In this document: positions 45,161-53,806 of the stretch, piece by piece | Numbering within the stretch: position 1 is the stretch's first letter | How the letters are laid out: every line of letters begins with the position of its first letter | Origin: Amphritea balenae | Lineage (GTDB): Bacteria; Pseudomonadota; Gammaproteobacteria; Pseudomonadales; Balneatricaceae | NCBI RefSeq assembly: GCF_003858655.1 | Contig: NZ_RQXV01000009.1 | Span: 62,001 to 126,000 of the forward strand | Length of the DNA: 64,000 nucleotides | Reading direction: 5' to 3' | The notes under the pieces: model-generated | What the model saw: only the letters and a program-made list of their open reading frames with translations | Told to the model about the DNA's origin: nothing | Databases searched by the model: none | Position numbers and translations under genes: made by a program

Positions 45161-45940
45161 ATGTCAGACTATCAAGATATTCTGGTTTCTGAACCAGATA
45201 GTGGTGTAATCACCATCACTCTGAATCGCCCTGAAGCCCGCAACGCACTACGCACCAACCTGTTAAAGGAAATTGCTGAAGTACTGGACCAGGTAAATGC
45301 TGATAATACAGTTAACGCTGTAGTTATTACCGGCGGCGAAAAAGTCTTTGCTGCGGGTGCAGATATCAAAGAGATGGCCGAACTGGATGCGGTTGGCGTA
45401 ATGAACGATCCCCGCCCTACCTACTGGCGCCGAATTGCTCAATTCCCGAAGCCTGTCATTGCGGCAGTGAATGGGTTTGCGCTGGGTGGTGGCTGTGAAC
45501 TGATGATGCATTGCGATATTGTAATCGCCGGTGATAACGCTCAATTTGGTCAACCGGAAATCAATCTGGGGATCATCCCGGGTGCCGGTGGCACACAGCG
45601 CTTGCTACGTACCGTTGGTAAATCAATGGCGATGCAACTGGTACTTTCCGGTGAATTTATCAGTGCTGAACAGGCCCGTGAATTTGGCCTGGTTAGTGAA
45701 GTAACTATTCCTGAGATGAGCTACCCACGCGCACTCAAACTGGCTAAAACCATTGCACGCAAACCTCCTATTGCCGCTCGTCTGGCTAAAGAGTCGCTAC
45801 TGAAAGCCTACGAAACCACTTTAGAAACCGGTCTTAACCTGGAACGTAAGGCATTTACCCTGCTTGCAGCTACCCAAGACCGTAATGAAGGTATTGCAGC
45901 CTTCATGGAAAAACGTCGACCGAACTTCCAAGGAAAATAA
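45161..45940 (+). CDS. paaF: Enoyl-CoA hydratase PaaF-like
   Basis: This encodes 259 residues starting MSDYQDILVSEP; an ATG 15 bases upstream adds five residues. Crotonase motifs: ITLNRPEARNALRTNLL, AAGADIKEMAEL, catalytic Glu in LGGGCELMMHCDI and GQPEINLGIIPGAGGTQR. Both hydratase acids are present. It is expected to hydrate 2,3-dehydroadipyl-CoA in the lower phenylacetate pathway. It is 4 bases before paaG. Confidence 0.88.
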   Translation: MSDYQDILVSEPDSGVITITLNRPEARNALRTNLLKEIAEVLDQVNADNTVNAVVITGGEKVFAAGADIKEMAELDAVGVMNDPRPTYWRRIAQFPKPVIAAVNGFALGGGCELMMHCDIVIAGDNAQFGQPEINLGIIPGAGGTQRLLRTVGKSMAMQLVLSGEFISAEQAREFGLVSEVTIPEMSYPRALKLAKTIARKPPIAARLAKESLLKAYETTLETGLNLERKAFTLLAATQDRNEGIAAFMEKRRPNFQGK

Positions 45941-45944
45941 TCAG

Positions 45945-46736
45945 ATGGCATACGAAAATATCCAATTCGAAATTACTGAAGGCGTTGCACTTCTGACCCT
46001 GAATCGTCCAGATAGCCTGAACAGTTTCAATACTGACATGCACGCCGAGATGCGTGATGCTCTGAAACAGGTTAAGACAAATGCTGAAGTTCGTTGCTTG
46101 TTGATCACCGGTAATGGCCGCGGCTTCTGTGCTGGCCAGGACTTAAGCGATCGCAATGTTGATCCGGATGCAGAGATGCCAAATCTGGGTCAATCCATTG
46201 AGAAAAACTACAATCCAATGCTACGTGCTATTTCCAGCCTTGAAATGCCGGTTATCTGTGCGGTTAACGGCGTTGCAGCTGGCGCAGGTGCCAACATTGC
46301 ACTGGCTTGTGATATCGTTCTGGCTTCTAAAAAAGCCAGCTTTATCCAGGCTTTCTGTAAGATCGGTCTGGTTCCTGATTCAGGTGGCACCTGGACACTG
46401 CCGCGCGCATTAGGTACTCCGCGCGCTATGGCGCTATCCATGCTGGGAGACAAACTCTCTGCCGAGCAAGCTGAGCAGTGGGGCATGATCTGGAAAACCT
46501 ACGAGCCTGAAGAGCTGAAGGACGCTGCACTTGCGATGGCTAAACACCTGGCAACCCAGCCGACCAAAGGTCTGGCTTTAATCAAGCGCGCTATTCAGGC
46601 TTCAGCCGATAACAGCTTCGATGAGCAACTGGATCTTGAACGTGATCTACAAACACTGGCGGGTCGTACTGAAGATTACCGTGAAGGTGTTGCTGCATTC
46701 ATGAACAAGCGTCAGCCAGAATTTAAAGGCAAGTAA
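45945..46736 (+). CDS. paaG: Ring-oxepin isomerase PaaG-like
   Basis: This encodes 263 residues from the ATG at 45945, with AAGGA upstream. The opening LLTLNRPDSLNSFNTDMHAE and GRGFCAGQDLSDRNVDPDAE are typical of PaaG, which isomerises epoxidised phenylacetyl-CoA to the oxepin and shifts a later double bond. In the position of the second hydratase Glu it reads GLVPDSGGTW, with Asp, as in PaaG isomerases. Confidence 0.92.
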   Translation: MAYENIQFEITEGVALLTLNRPDSLNSFNTDMHAEMRDALKQVKTNAEVRCLLITGNGRGFCAGQDLSDRNVDPDAEMPNLGQSIEKNYNPMLRAISSLEMPVICAVNGVAAGAGANIALACDIVLASKKASFIQAFCKIGLVPDSGGTWTLPRALGTPRAMALSMLGDKLSAEQAEQWGMIWKTYEPEELKDAALAMAKHLATQPTKGLALIKRAIQASADNSFDEQLDLERDLQTLAGRTEDYREGVAAFMNKRQPEFKGK

Positions 46737-46764
46737 ACAAGCCAAGTAACGGAGTTTATATATT

Positions 46765-48279
46765 ATGAGTCGTTTCACTACAGATTCTGTTATAGCAGTT
46801 ATCGGTGCCGGCACTATGGGCGCTGGTATTGCTCAGGTAGCTGCAAAAGCAGGCCATCCGGTACTATTGTTTGATGCCGCTGAAGGCGCTGCTCAACGCG
46901 GTATTGATAACACTGCAAAAGGTCTGTCAAAGCTGGTTGAGCGCGGCCGTATGAGCCAGCAGGATGCCGATGCTCTGGTCGCCCGCATAAAGCCTGTTTC
47001 AGCCATTACTGATCTTGCCCCTTCTAACCTGGTGATTGAAGCCATTGTTGAACGCCTGGATATTAAGCAACAGGTGTTTGGTCAGTTAGAAGAGATCTGT
47101 GCTGAAGATACAGTCATCGCCACTAACACTTCTTCTATCTCTGTCACTGCGATCGGCTCAAGCCTGAAACGCTCACAGAACCTGGTCGGTATGCACTTCT
47201 TCAATCCGGCACCTATCATGAAACTGGTTGAGGTCATCAGCGGTCTGGACACAGATCCGCAGGTAGCCGCGGATATCTATGAATTATCTGCCAGCTGGGG
47301 CAAGTTGCCGGTACACGCTAAATCGACACCGGGCTTTATCGTAAACCGGGTAGCTCGTCCTTTTTATGCAGAAGGCCTGCGTATCAATCAGGAAGGTGCA
47401 GCAGATATAGCGACTATTGATGCTCTGCTACGCGAGTGTGGTGGTTTCCGTATGGGGCCATTTGAGCTGATGGATCTGATCGGACACGACGTCAATTACG
47501 CAGTTACCTGTTCAGTATTTGAAGCCTTCTATAACGATCAGCGCTTCCTGCCATCTTTGATTCAAAAGGAGTTGGTTGATGCCGGTCATTTCGGTCGTAA
47601 ATCGGGCCGTGGCTTTTACGATTACAGCGAAGGCGCGGTAAAACCTGCCCCTGCAACTGCAGACAACTGTCCCGCTCCAGCCTCTATCACCATCGAAGGC
47701 AGTCTGGGCGTAGCCGAAGCGTTAGTTCAGCTAATCGAGCAGGCAGGTATTACAGTCAACCGGGTTGAGAACGATGAAGTTGAAGGCATGATCATGGTGG
47801 GCGATGCTACCCTGATGCTGACTAACGGCCAGTTCACTACCCAGCGTGCCGCTGAAACTATGCGTCCCAATCTGATCAATTTTGATCTGGCTCTGGACTA
47901 CGCTAAGGCAACTCGTATTGCACTGGCTCCTGCTGATCAGGCTTCAACTGATGCATTGCAAAGCGTTACCGGCCTGTTCCAGGCAATAGGTAAAGCGGTA
48001 AGTGTCATTGATGACGTACCGGGCATGGCGGTTATGCGTACGGTCTGTATGCTGGCTAATGAAGGCTACGACGCGGTTAATCAGCAAGTATGTGACGATC
48101 AGGCAGTAGATATCGCTATGAAAGGCGGCGTGAACTACCCTTGCGGCCCTATCGAGTGGGTTGACGCGCTAGGCCTGAGTTATGCTCTGGATGTGCTGGA
48201 CAACCTGATGGATGCCTACGGTGAAGACCGCTACCGTGCATCGCCACTAATGTTACGTAAGGTAGCCGGAGACGCTTAA
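46765..48279 (+). CDS. paaH: 3-hydroxyacyl-CoA dehydrogenase PaaH
   Basis: This encodes 504 residues, matching PaaH/PaaC two-module enzymes. The NAD fold is IGAGTMGAGIAQVAAKAGH, then NTSSISVTAIGS, catalytic His in GMHFFNPAPIMKLVEVI and the C-terminal 3HCDH domain with GGFRMGPFELMDLIG, repeated as GGVNYPCGPIEWVDALG. It oxidises 3-hydroxyadipyl-CoA to 3-oxoadipyl-CoA. Confidence 0.94.
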   Translation: MSRFTTDSVIAVIGAGTMGAGIAQVAAKAGHPVLLFDAAEGAAQRGIDNTAKGLSKLVERGRMSQQDADALVARIKPVSAITDLAPSNLVIEAIVERLDIKQQVFGQLEEICAEDTVIATNTSSISVTAIGSSLKRSQNLVGMHFFNPAPIMKLVEVISGLDTDPQVAADIYELSASWGKLPVHAKSTPGFIVNRVARPFYAEGLRINQEGAADIATIDALLRECGGFRMGPFELMDLIGHDVNYAVTCSVFEAFYNDQRFLPSLIQKELVDAGHFGRKSGRGFYDYSEGAVKPAPATADNCPAPASITIEGSLGVAEALVQLIEQAGITVNRVENDEVEGMIMVGDATLMLTNGQFTTQRAAETMRPNLINFDLALDYAKATRIALAPADQASTDALQSVTGLFQAIGKAVSVIDDVPGMAVMRTVCMLANEGYDAVNQQVCDDQAVDIAMKGGVNYPCGPIEWVDALGLSYALDVLDNLMDAYGEDRYRASPLMLRKVAGDA

Positions 48280-48280
48280 T

Positions 48281-48721
48281 ATGCAAGTTGATGATATGAC
48301 TCCACAGCAGCTGGCTGAAGCTTGTAGTGCAGCGATGCATGAACGAGACCACGCGGCACAAGCGATGGGCATGCAGATAGAGGAAGTCTCACCGGGTTAT
48401 GCACGGTTATCAATGGTAGTACGCAAAGATATGCTTAACGGCTACGCTATCAGCCACGGCGGCTGCATGTTTACCTTGTGTGATACGGCGTTTGCTCACT
48501 CCTGTAATACCTATAACCGGGTAACTGTTGCCAGTGGTTGTACTATTGATTATGTCGCACCGGGATATGAAGGCGATATTCTGACGGCTGTTTCAAAAGA
48601 GCGTACCCGCAGTGGTCGTACCGGGGTTTACGATATTACCCTGACTAACCAGAACGGTGACGAGCTGGCTTTCTTCCGTGGTAAGGCTTATCAGATCAAA
48701 GGTACTGTAATTGCTGAGTAA
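48281..48721 (+). CDS. paaI: Hotdog thioesterase PaaI
   Basis: This encodes 146 residues. Motifs: GYARLSMVVRKDMLNGYAIS, HGGCMFTLCDTAFAHSCNTY with the catalytic Asp, and ASGCTIDYVAPGYEGD. PaaI frees CoA from dead-end ring-hydroxylated phenylacetyl-CoA esters. It follows paaH by one base and closes the operon. Confidence 0.93.
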   Translation: MQVDDMTPQQLAEACSAAMHERDHAAQAMGMQIEEVSPGYARLSMVVRKDMLNGYAISHGGCMFTLCDTAFAHSCNTYNRVTVASGCTIDYVAPGYEGDILTAVSKERTRSGRTGVYDITLTNQNGDELAFFRGKAYQIKGTVIAE

Positions 48722-48774
48722 ATTCAGCGCGTTAACTTTGATTTAAATAAAGCCGCTATCACAAGCTAAAAATA

Positions 48775-48813
48775 AAAAGAGCTGTAGATACAAACATCTA
48801 CGGCTCTTTTTTT
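48775..48813 (+). terminator. Rho-independent terminator of the paa operon
   Basis: AAGAGCTGTAGAT and ATCTACGGCTCTT pair with one wobble around ACAAAC, followed by a run of seven T. No gene or other signal is seen from here to moeA at 49042. Confidence 0.92.
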
Positions 48814-49041
48814 ATGCAGTACCAGAAGTCAGCTTTGTGCTGTGGATCAGAGGTTCAGTTGCTACTGATCACCGCCTGCCACAAACATTCCGTGCTGATG
48901 TACTGTAGTGATGCAGCTGCATACCTTCATTTACAGTAGCGCAGGCTAACATGTTATCTGCTGGTGCCTCAGCCTGAAGCTCCGGTAACCCCAAACAAGC
49001 TGCATTCAGGTTTTTCTCTTAAGTTTTAAGCTCTGTTCGCA

Positions 49042-50304
49042 TCACAGTAAGCCCTTCATAGGCTGCACCCAGACCGGTTGCCCTGGTTCCACCCCAGCAC
49101 ATTCAGGACCCAACACGATCAGACAGTCGGCACGACTCATCGAAGTTAGTATGCCCGAACCCTGCTGGCCGGTGGTACGCACTACAGGTCGCCCCTGCTC
49201 ATCCGTTTCGATTATGCCGCGCAGAAACTCACTTCGTCCTGGCTGACTTTTAAGACGCTGCTGACAGGGAAGCTGGAATTGCTGTGGTTGCCAGTGTGAA
49301 TCCCCCAGTAGCTTTTTCAGTGCCGGTTTTACAAACTGCAGGAAGGTAATCATTACCGCCACAGGGTTACCGGGCAAGCCGAAGAACAGCGCGTCTTCCA
49401 CACGGCCAAAGGCTAAAGGGCGTCCGGGTTTGATCGCCATCCGCCAGAAATCTACCTGACCCAGCTGATCCAGCGTATCTTTGACATAATCCGCATCACC
49501 AATAGAGACGCCACCCGAACTGATAATAACGTCGGCCTGGCTGCTGGCCTGCTGAAAGGCCTCCTCCAGCACTTCGCGTTGGTCGGGTATCACTCCTAAC
49601 TCAATCACCTCAACCCCCAGGTCACGCAGCATAGCGGTGACGGTATACTGATTGCTGTCGTAAATCTGCCCGCCCTGAAGCGCTTCGCCGGGGCTGCGAA
49701 TCTCATCACCGGTGGAGAAGTAGGCCACCCGTGGCTTTCTCAACACCTCAACTTCGGCTAATCCCAACGAAGCGATAAGGCCCATTTCTGCAGGCCCCAA
49801 CCCTGCACCAGCGCTCAGAGCCTCCTGACCTTTACCCAGATCCTCCCCCGCCAGACGCAGGTGCTGCCCCTTTCTGACACCCGCAGGAAAACACACCGTC
49901 TCACCGGTGCGACTGCTGATCTCTTTAATAACGATGGTATCCAGCCCTTCAGGGATCTGGGCGCCGGTCATGATCTCTACACACTGCCCTGGTCCCACCG
50001 CACCGGAAAAAGGATGACCAGCCAAAACACTGGCGATAACCTGTAGGCGAGTATCACCTTCGGCTGACAGATCCTGTGCACGTATCGCATAACCATCCAT
50101 CGCCGAGTTATTATGGGCTGGCACATCAATCGGCGATATCAGCGCTTGGGCCAGCGTGCGCCCCTGCGCTGAATCAAGCGTCACCGTTTCACTCTCAGTC
50201 AACGGTGCAACGGCACCGAGAATGCGCGCCAGTCCTTCATCAATACTCAGCATCTTTGTTGACGAACTGCCAGTACAGCAATCATTTACCACAGCGTCTT
50301 TCAT
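49042..50304 (-). CDS. moeA: Molybdopterin molybdenumtransferase MoeA
   Basis: This encodes 420 residues with GGAGG 4 bases before the ATG. It inserts molybdate or tungstate into adenylated molybdopterin. Motifs: DVPAHNNSAMDGYAIRAQDL, EIMTGAQIPEGLDT, FSTGDEI, ISSGGVSIGDADYVKD, and FFGLPGNPVAVMITF. It is the last gene of the tupBCA operon, which points to a copy dedicated to tungsten (inference). No moaA-E gene is in the window. Confidence 0.93.
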   Translation of the reverse strand: MKDAVVNDCCTGSSSTKMLSIDEGLARILGAVAPLTESETVTLDSAQGRTLAQALISPIDVPAHNNSAMDGYAIRAQDLSAEGDTRLQVIASVLAGHPFSGAVGPGQCVEIMTGAQIPEGLDTIVIKEISSRTGETVCFPAGVRKGQHLRLAGEDLGKGQEALSAGAGLGPAEMGLIASLGLAEVEVLRKPRVAYFSTGDEIRSPGEALQGGQIYDSNQYTVTAMLRDLGVEVIELGVIPDQREVLEEAFQQASSQADVIISSGGVSIGDADYVKDTLDQLGQVDFWRMAIKPGRPLAFGRVEDALFFGLPGNPVAVMITFLQFVKPALKKLLGDSHWQPQQFQLPCQQRLKSQPGRSEFLRGIIETDEQGRPVVRTTGQQGSGILTSMSRADCLIVLGPECAGVEPGQPVWVQPMKGLL

Positions 50305-50338
50305 AGTGACCTCCCGGACAGCTTAAGCGATGGATGAA

Positions 50339-51163
50339 TTAACGTTTATTAGGATGAAACAGCGCTTCACCGTTTATCTGAAAGGCCGCTATCGCCTGCT
50401 GCCCCGGCGGAGACACTAACCACTGAATAAAACGATTCCCTTCGGTTTCCTTGATATGAGGATGCTTTTGCGGATTCACCAGAATCACGCCATAAGGGTT
50501 GAATAACCGTGAATCCCCCTCCACCATCACCTGCAATGAGCCTTTATTCTTAAAGCTCAGCCAGGTCCCCCGGTCGACCAGGGCATAAGCATTCATGGCA
50601 CTGGCGGTGTTGAGGGTTGCTCCCATGCCAGAGCCGGTTTCCCGATACCAGGCACCAGCATCAGCTCCCGGTTCTACAGCGGCTGACTGCCATAAACCCA
50701 GCTCTTTCTTATGGGTCCCGGAGTCATCGCCACGGGAGACAAAAGCAGCAGACGACTTCGCTACTTTTTTCAGCGCAGCAACCGCATCACGTAAGCCCTG
50801 AATACCGGCACTGTCTTGCGCCGGCCCGACGATCAGGAAATCGTTATACATCACATCCTGACGGCTAACGCCGTGCTGATCAGCGACAAAACGCTCTTCT
50901 GAGGGACGATGATGTACCAGTAAAACATCGGCATCACCGTTACGGGCCAGACGCAGTGCCTGTCCCGTACCGACCGCCACTACCCGCACTTCGATTCCTG
51001 AAACCCTGGTAAACTGAGGCAGTATGTGCGCAAACAGGCCTGAGTTCTGGGTTGAGGTGGTCGAGGCCAGTGTGATGTAATTTTGCCCCTGAGCCAGACT
51101 CGCCAATAAAAGCAGGCTAAATGAAAGTAATAACCCAACAGGTGAAAACCGCTTCATTGGCAT
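50339..51163 (-). CDS. tupA: Tungstate-binding periplasmic protein TupA
   Basis: This encodes 274 residues with a signal peptide ending near SLAQGQ. The mature start ITLASTTSTQNSGLF carries the TTS motif of TupA, followed by VVAVGTGQALRLARNGDADV and VSRGDDSGTHKKELGLW. TupA binds tungstate with much higher selectivity than ModA. It overlaps tupC and precedes moeA. Confidence 0.9.
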   Translation of the reverse strand: MPMKRFSPVGLLLSFSLLLLASLAQGQNYITLASTTSTQNSGLFAHILPQFTRVSGIEVRVVAVGTGQALRLARNGDADVLLVHHRPSEERFVADQHGVSRQDVMYNDFLIVGPAQDSAGIQGLRDAVAALKKVAKSSAAFVSRGDDSGTHKKELGLWQSAAVEPGADAGAWYRETGSGMGATLNTASAMNAYALVDRGTWLSFKNKGSLQVMVEGDSRLFNPYGVILVNPQKHPHIKETEGNRFIQWLVSPPGQQAIAAFQINGEALFHPNKR

Positions 51164-51930
51164 ATCTCCTTTTTTGATCCGGGTTTATGTAACGGGTGTT
51201 TAGGATGCCACCAGAGCAGCTCTCCACCGAGAAATGCCCGGGCGTGCTCATTCTTAGGCTTATCAAAAAACTGATCGGCCGGGGCATGCTCAAGCAAACG
51301 ACCCCGGTGCATGAATAGCACTTCGTCCGCGATACGTCGGGCCTGCCCCAGATCATGGGTAGTCATAACAATGCGTGTCCCGGCAACATGAATCGCTTCA
51401 ATAATCTGTTCCACCAGATGCGTCGCTGGCGGGTCGAGACTGGCTGTTGGCTCATCCAGAAACAGGATCTGTGGCTTCAGAGCCCAGACCCGTGCCAGAG
51501 CCAGGCGCTGCTGTTCACCATAAGAGAGCGCGTGGGCAGGATAGTCAGCAAAACGGCTGAGCCCTGTACGCTGTAGTACTTCATCGATAATCGCTTCGCG
51601 CTCAGGCCGGGCAACTGAGCGAATTGAGAGGGCATAGTCAACATTGGCGCGGACGGATCGACGAAGCATCACCGGTCGCTGAAATACCATCGCTTGTTGC
51701 CTGGCAGAATCACGGTCACCACCGCCCTGCCAGATAATCTGTCCCGATACCGGTTGCAACAAACCATGGCAAAGTCGCAGAAACAGACTTTTTCCTGCCC
51801 CGTTAGGACCGATAATAATGCTGCGCAGGTTCTGCTCGAAGGTACAGGAAACATCTTTAATCAGCCGTTTGCCCTGCACCTCAAAATTGACCGCCCTGAG
51901 CTCCAGCGGCAATATACTTTGGCTTGTCAT
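51154..51930 (-). CDS. tupC: Tungstate ABC transporter ATP-binding protein TupC
   Basis: This encodes 258 residues. Walker A is IIGPNGAGKSLFLRL, the signature is LSYGEQQRLALARV and Walker B is ILFLDEPTASLDP, with the switch His in VMTTHDLGQ. No molybdate-sensing TOBE domain is present, unlike ModC. It overlaps tupB by four bases and tupA by ten. Confidence 0.92.
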   Translation of the reverse strand: MTSQSILPLELRAVNFEVQGKRLIKDVSCTFEQNLRSIIIGPNGAGKSLFLRLCHGLLQPVSGQIIWQGGGDRDSARQQAMVFQRPVMLRRSVRANVDYALSIRSVARPEREAIIDEVLQRTGLSRFADYPAHALSYGEQQRLALARVWALKPQILFLDEPTASLDPPATHLVEQIIEAIHVAGTRIVMTTHDLGQARRIADEVLFMHRGRLLEHAPADQFFDKPKNEHARAFLGGELLWWHPKHPLHKPGSKKEICQ

Positions 51931-52679
51931 CTGACGTTCTCCTTGATCGGACTGCGGAACAAGGTAGGTTTATTGATTGGATTATTTAGCGAGGCAGGTT
52001 TATTAATCAGATATGCCAGTGCATTGACTCCGACTGAGAGGAATATGAGCACTCCTCCCAACCCCAGCGCCAGTGCCAGGTCGCCTTTGCTCACTTCCAG
52101 GGCAATGGCGGTGGTCATTACCCGGGTGACATGATCAATATTTCCCCCGACAATCATTACCGCGCCAACTTCTGCGATGGCGCGTCCAAATCCCGCTAAC
52201 ATCGCCGTGACCAGGGAATAGCGCCCATCCCAAAGCAGTGTTGGCAATGCCTGCCAGGGCGTGGCTCCCAGCGATCTTAGCTGTTCTTCATATTCGCTCC
52301 ACAGCTCTACAACTATCTGGCGGGTTAAAGCTGCAATAATAGGCAGCACCAGAATTACCTGGGCAATAATCATTGCAGTAGGGGTAAATAGCAGCCCCAG
52401 AACACCTAACGGTCCGGACCTGGAAAGTAATATATATACGACTAACCCAACCACAACCGGCGGCAAGCCCATCAGGGAATTCAAGCCGACAATAATAAAT
52501 TTACGTCCAGGGAAGGTGAAGATTGCCAGTGCAGCGCCCAATGGCATACCCACAATGATCGCAATGAATACTGCCACCAGACTGACCGACAAAGACAGCA
52601 TCACTATTTCAGCCAGCTCATGATCGAGACTGATCAATAGCGAGAAAGCAACACCAAAAGCTTCTGAAAATTCAATCAT
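51927..52679 (-). CDS. tupB: Tungstate ABC transporter permease TupB
   Basis: This encodes 250 residues with about six membrane helices and the EAA-type loop LRSLGATPWQALPTLL, plus GFGRAIAEVGAVMIVGGNID, typical of TupB/ModB-like permeases. GGGGAGG lies just upstream of the ATG. It is the first gene of tupBCA-moeA. Confidence 0.92.
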   Translation of the reverse strand: MIEFSEAFGVAFSLLISLDHELAEIVMLSLSVSLVAVFIAIIVGMPLGAALAIFTFPGRKFIIVGLNSLMGLPPVVVGLVVYILLSRSGPLGVLGLLFTPTAMIIAQVILVLPIIAALTRQIVVELWSEYEEQLRSLGATPWQALPTLLWDGRYSLVTAMLAGFGRAIAEVGAVMIVGGNIDHVTRVMTTAIALEVSKGDLALALGLGGVLIFLSVGVNALAYLINKPASLNNPINKPTLFRSPIKENVR

Positions 52680-53030
52680 ATAGCCTCCCCGTCGATCAGA
52701 TTAATTTCATTGAATACAGACCCGCACCTGAAAAATATTAAGAAACCTTTCTACGGCAAAGGAAGCGACTGAATATCCAATTATTGAAAGCTCTCCATCA
52801 GCTGTCATCGCTCTACTCGTATCTCACGATGACATACTTCACCGTCTAACCTCCACCGCCACCATTACCACCGTTCCGCCTAGCAGAACGGTCGATATAC
52901 AAAGCCTTTATCACGCCACAAAAACATGTTGACGCTAACGTTAACATTGCCATAAGATGCACTAAAGTTCATATCAAGACAGTACGACAGGAACAAAACT
53001 GCATATTCTAACAATAACAAAAGGACCACA
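52680..53030. promoter_or_regulatory. Divergent control region between tupBCA-moeA and dch-bcrCBAD
   Basis: A plus-strand promoter is suggested by TTGACG (52929-52934), a 16-base spacer and CATAAG (52951-52956). The palindrome TAACGTTA sits inside the spacer, where a repressor would block polymerase. A 7-bp inverted repeat ACCGTTC/GAACGGT lies at 52870-52892. AAAGGA precedes the dch ATG by 5 bases. The tup promoter was not identified. Shared control of both operons is possible but inferred. Confidence 0.55.
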
Positions 53031-53804
53031 ATGATGAGCGACAGCCCGCTAAGAGTCTGGTTAGAGAAGGAGGACCGCTTACTCCGGTTACGCCTGTCTC
53101 GACCCAAGGCCAACATTGTCGATGCGGCAATGATCGAAGCTCTGAGCGCAGCACTCGATAAACACTTGGGCTCTGCCAAGCTAACTGCGGTGATCCTCGA
53201 TGCCGAGGGTTCGCATTTCAGCTTTGGCGCCAGTGTTGCCGAGCATATGCCCGACCAGTGTGAGGTGATGTTAAAAAGCCTCCACGCACTGATCACTCAG
53301 ATGTTGGATTGCCCGGTACCTATTCTGGTGGCGATTAAAGGTCAGTGCCTGGGCGGAGGGTTGGAAGTCGCTCTGGCTGGCAACCTGTTGTTCGCCCAAG
53401 CCAATGCCAATATGGGTCAACCTGAGATTAAACTGGCGGTATTTGCCCCCGCCGCTTCCTGCCTACTGCCTGAGCGCATCGGTCAAAGCCAAGCCGAAGA
53501 CTTACTCTTCTCGGGCCGCAGCATCGATGGCAACGAAGCCCTGCGTATCGGCTTGATTAACGAGATCAGCGAGGATCCATCCGCCGCTGCCGAAGCCTAT
53601 TTTGATACCCATTTGGCATCGGTCAGTGCCAGCTCATTGCGCTTTGCTGTGCAAGCCGCCAGTGCTGACAGCATTGAACGAATCAAACAAAAACTGGCAA
53701 CAGTTGAAAACCTTTACCTCCAGGAACTGATGGCGACCCACGACGCTGTAGAAGGTTTACAGGCATTCGTCGAGAAACGCACTGCAAATTGGGAGCACCG
53801 ATAG
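53031..53804 (+). CDS. dch: Cyclohexa-1,5-dienecarbonyl-CoA hydratase
   Basis: This encodes 257 residues (Thauera Dch is of nearly equal length). It differs from ordinary crotonases in exactly the Dch-like places: RLSRPKANIVDAAMIEAL, HFSFGASVAEHMPDQCEVML, GQCLGGGLEVALAGN and GQPEIKLAVFAPAASCLLPE. It hydrates the diene formed by benzoyl-CoA reductase. A BadK assignment is less likely, as BadK keeps AAGADI and LGLLPGAGGTQR. It ends two bases before bcrC and opens the operon. Confidence 0.88.
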   Translation: MMSDSPLRVWLEKEDRLLRLRLSRPKANIVDAAMIEALSAALDKHLGSAKLTAVILDAEGSHFSFGASVAEHMPDQCEVMLKSLHALITQMLDCPVPILVAIKGQCLGGGLEVALAGNLLFAQANANMGQPEIKLAVFAPAASCLLPERIGQSQAEDLLFSGRSIDGNEALRIGLINEISEDPSAAAEAYFDTHLASVSASSLRFAVQAASADSIERIKQKLATVENLYLQELMATHDAVEGLQAFVEKRTANWEHR

Positions 53805-53806
53805 TT

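Noticed and set aside
53031-53804. BadK-type cyclohexene-carbonyl-CoA hydratase
   Set aside because: The GASVAEHMPDQ and AVFAPAASCLLPE segments are Dch-type, while BadK keeps the ordinary crotonase motifs.
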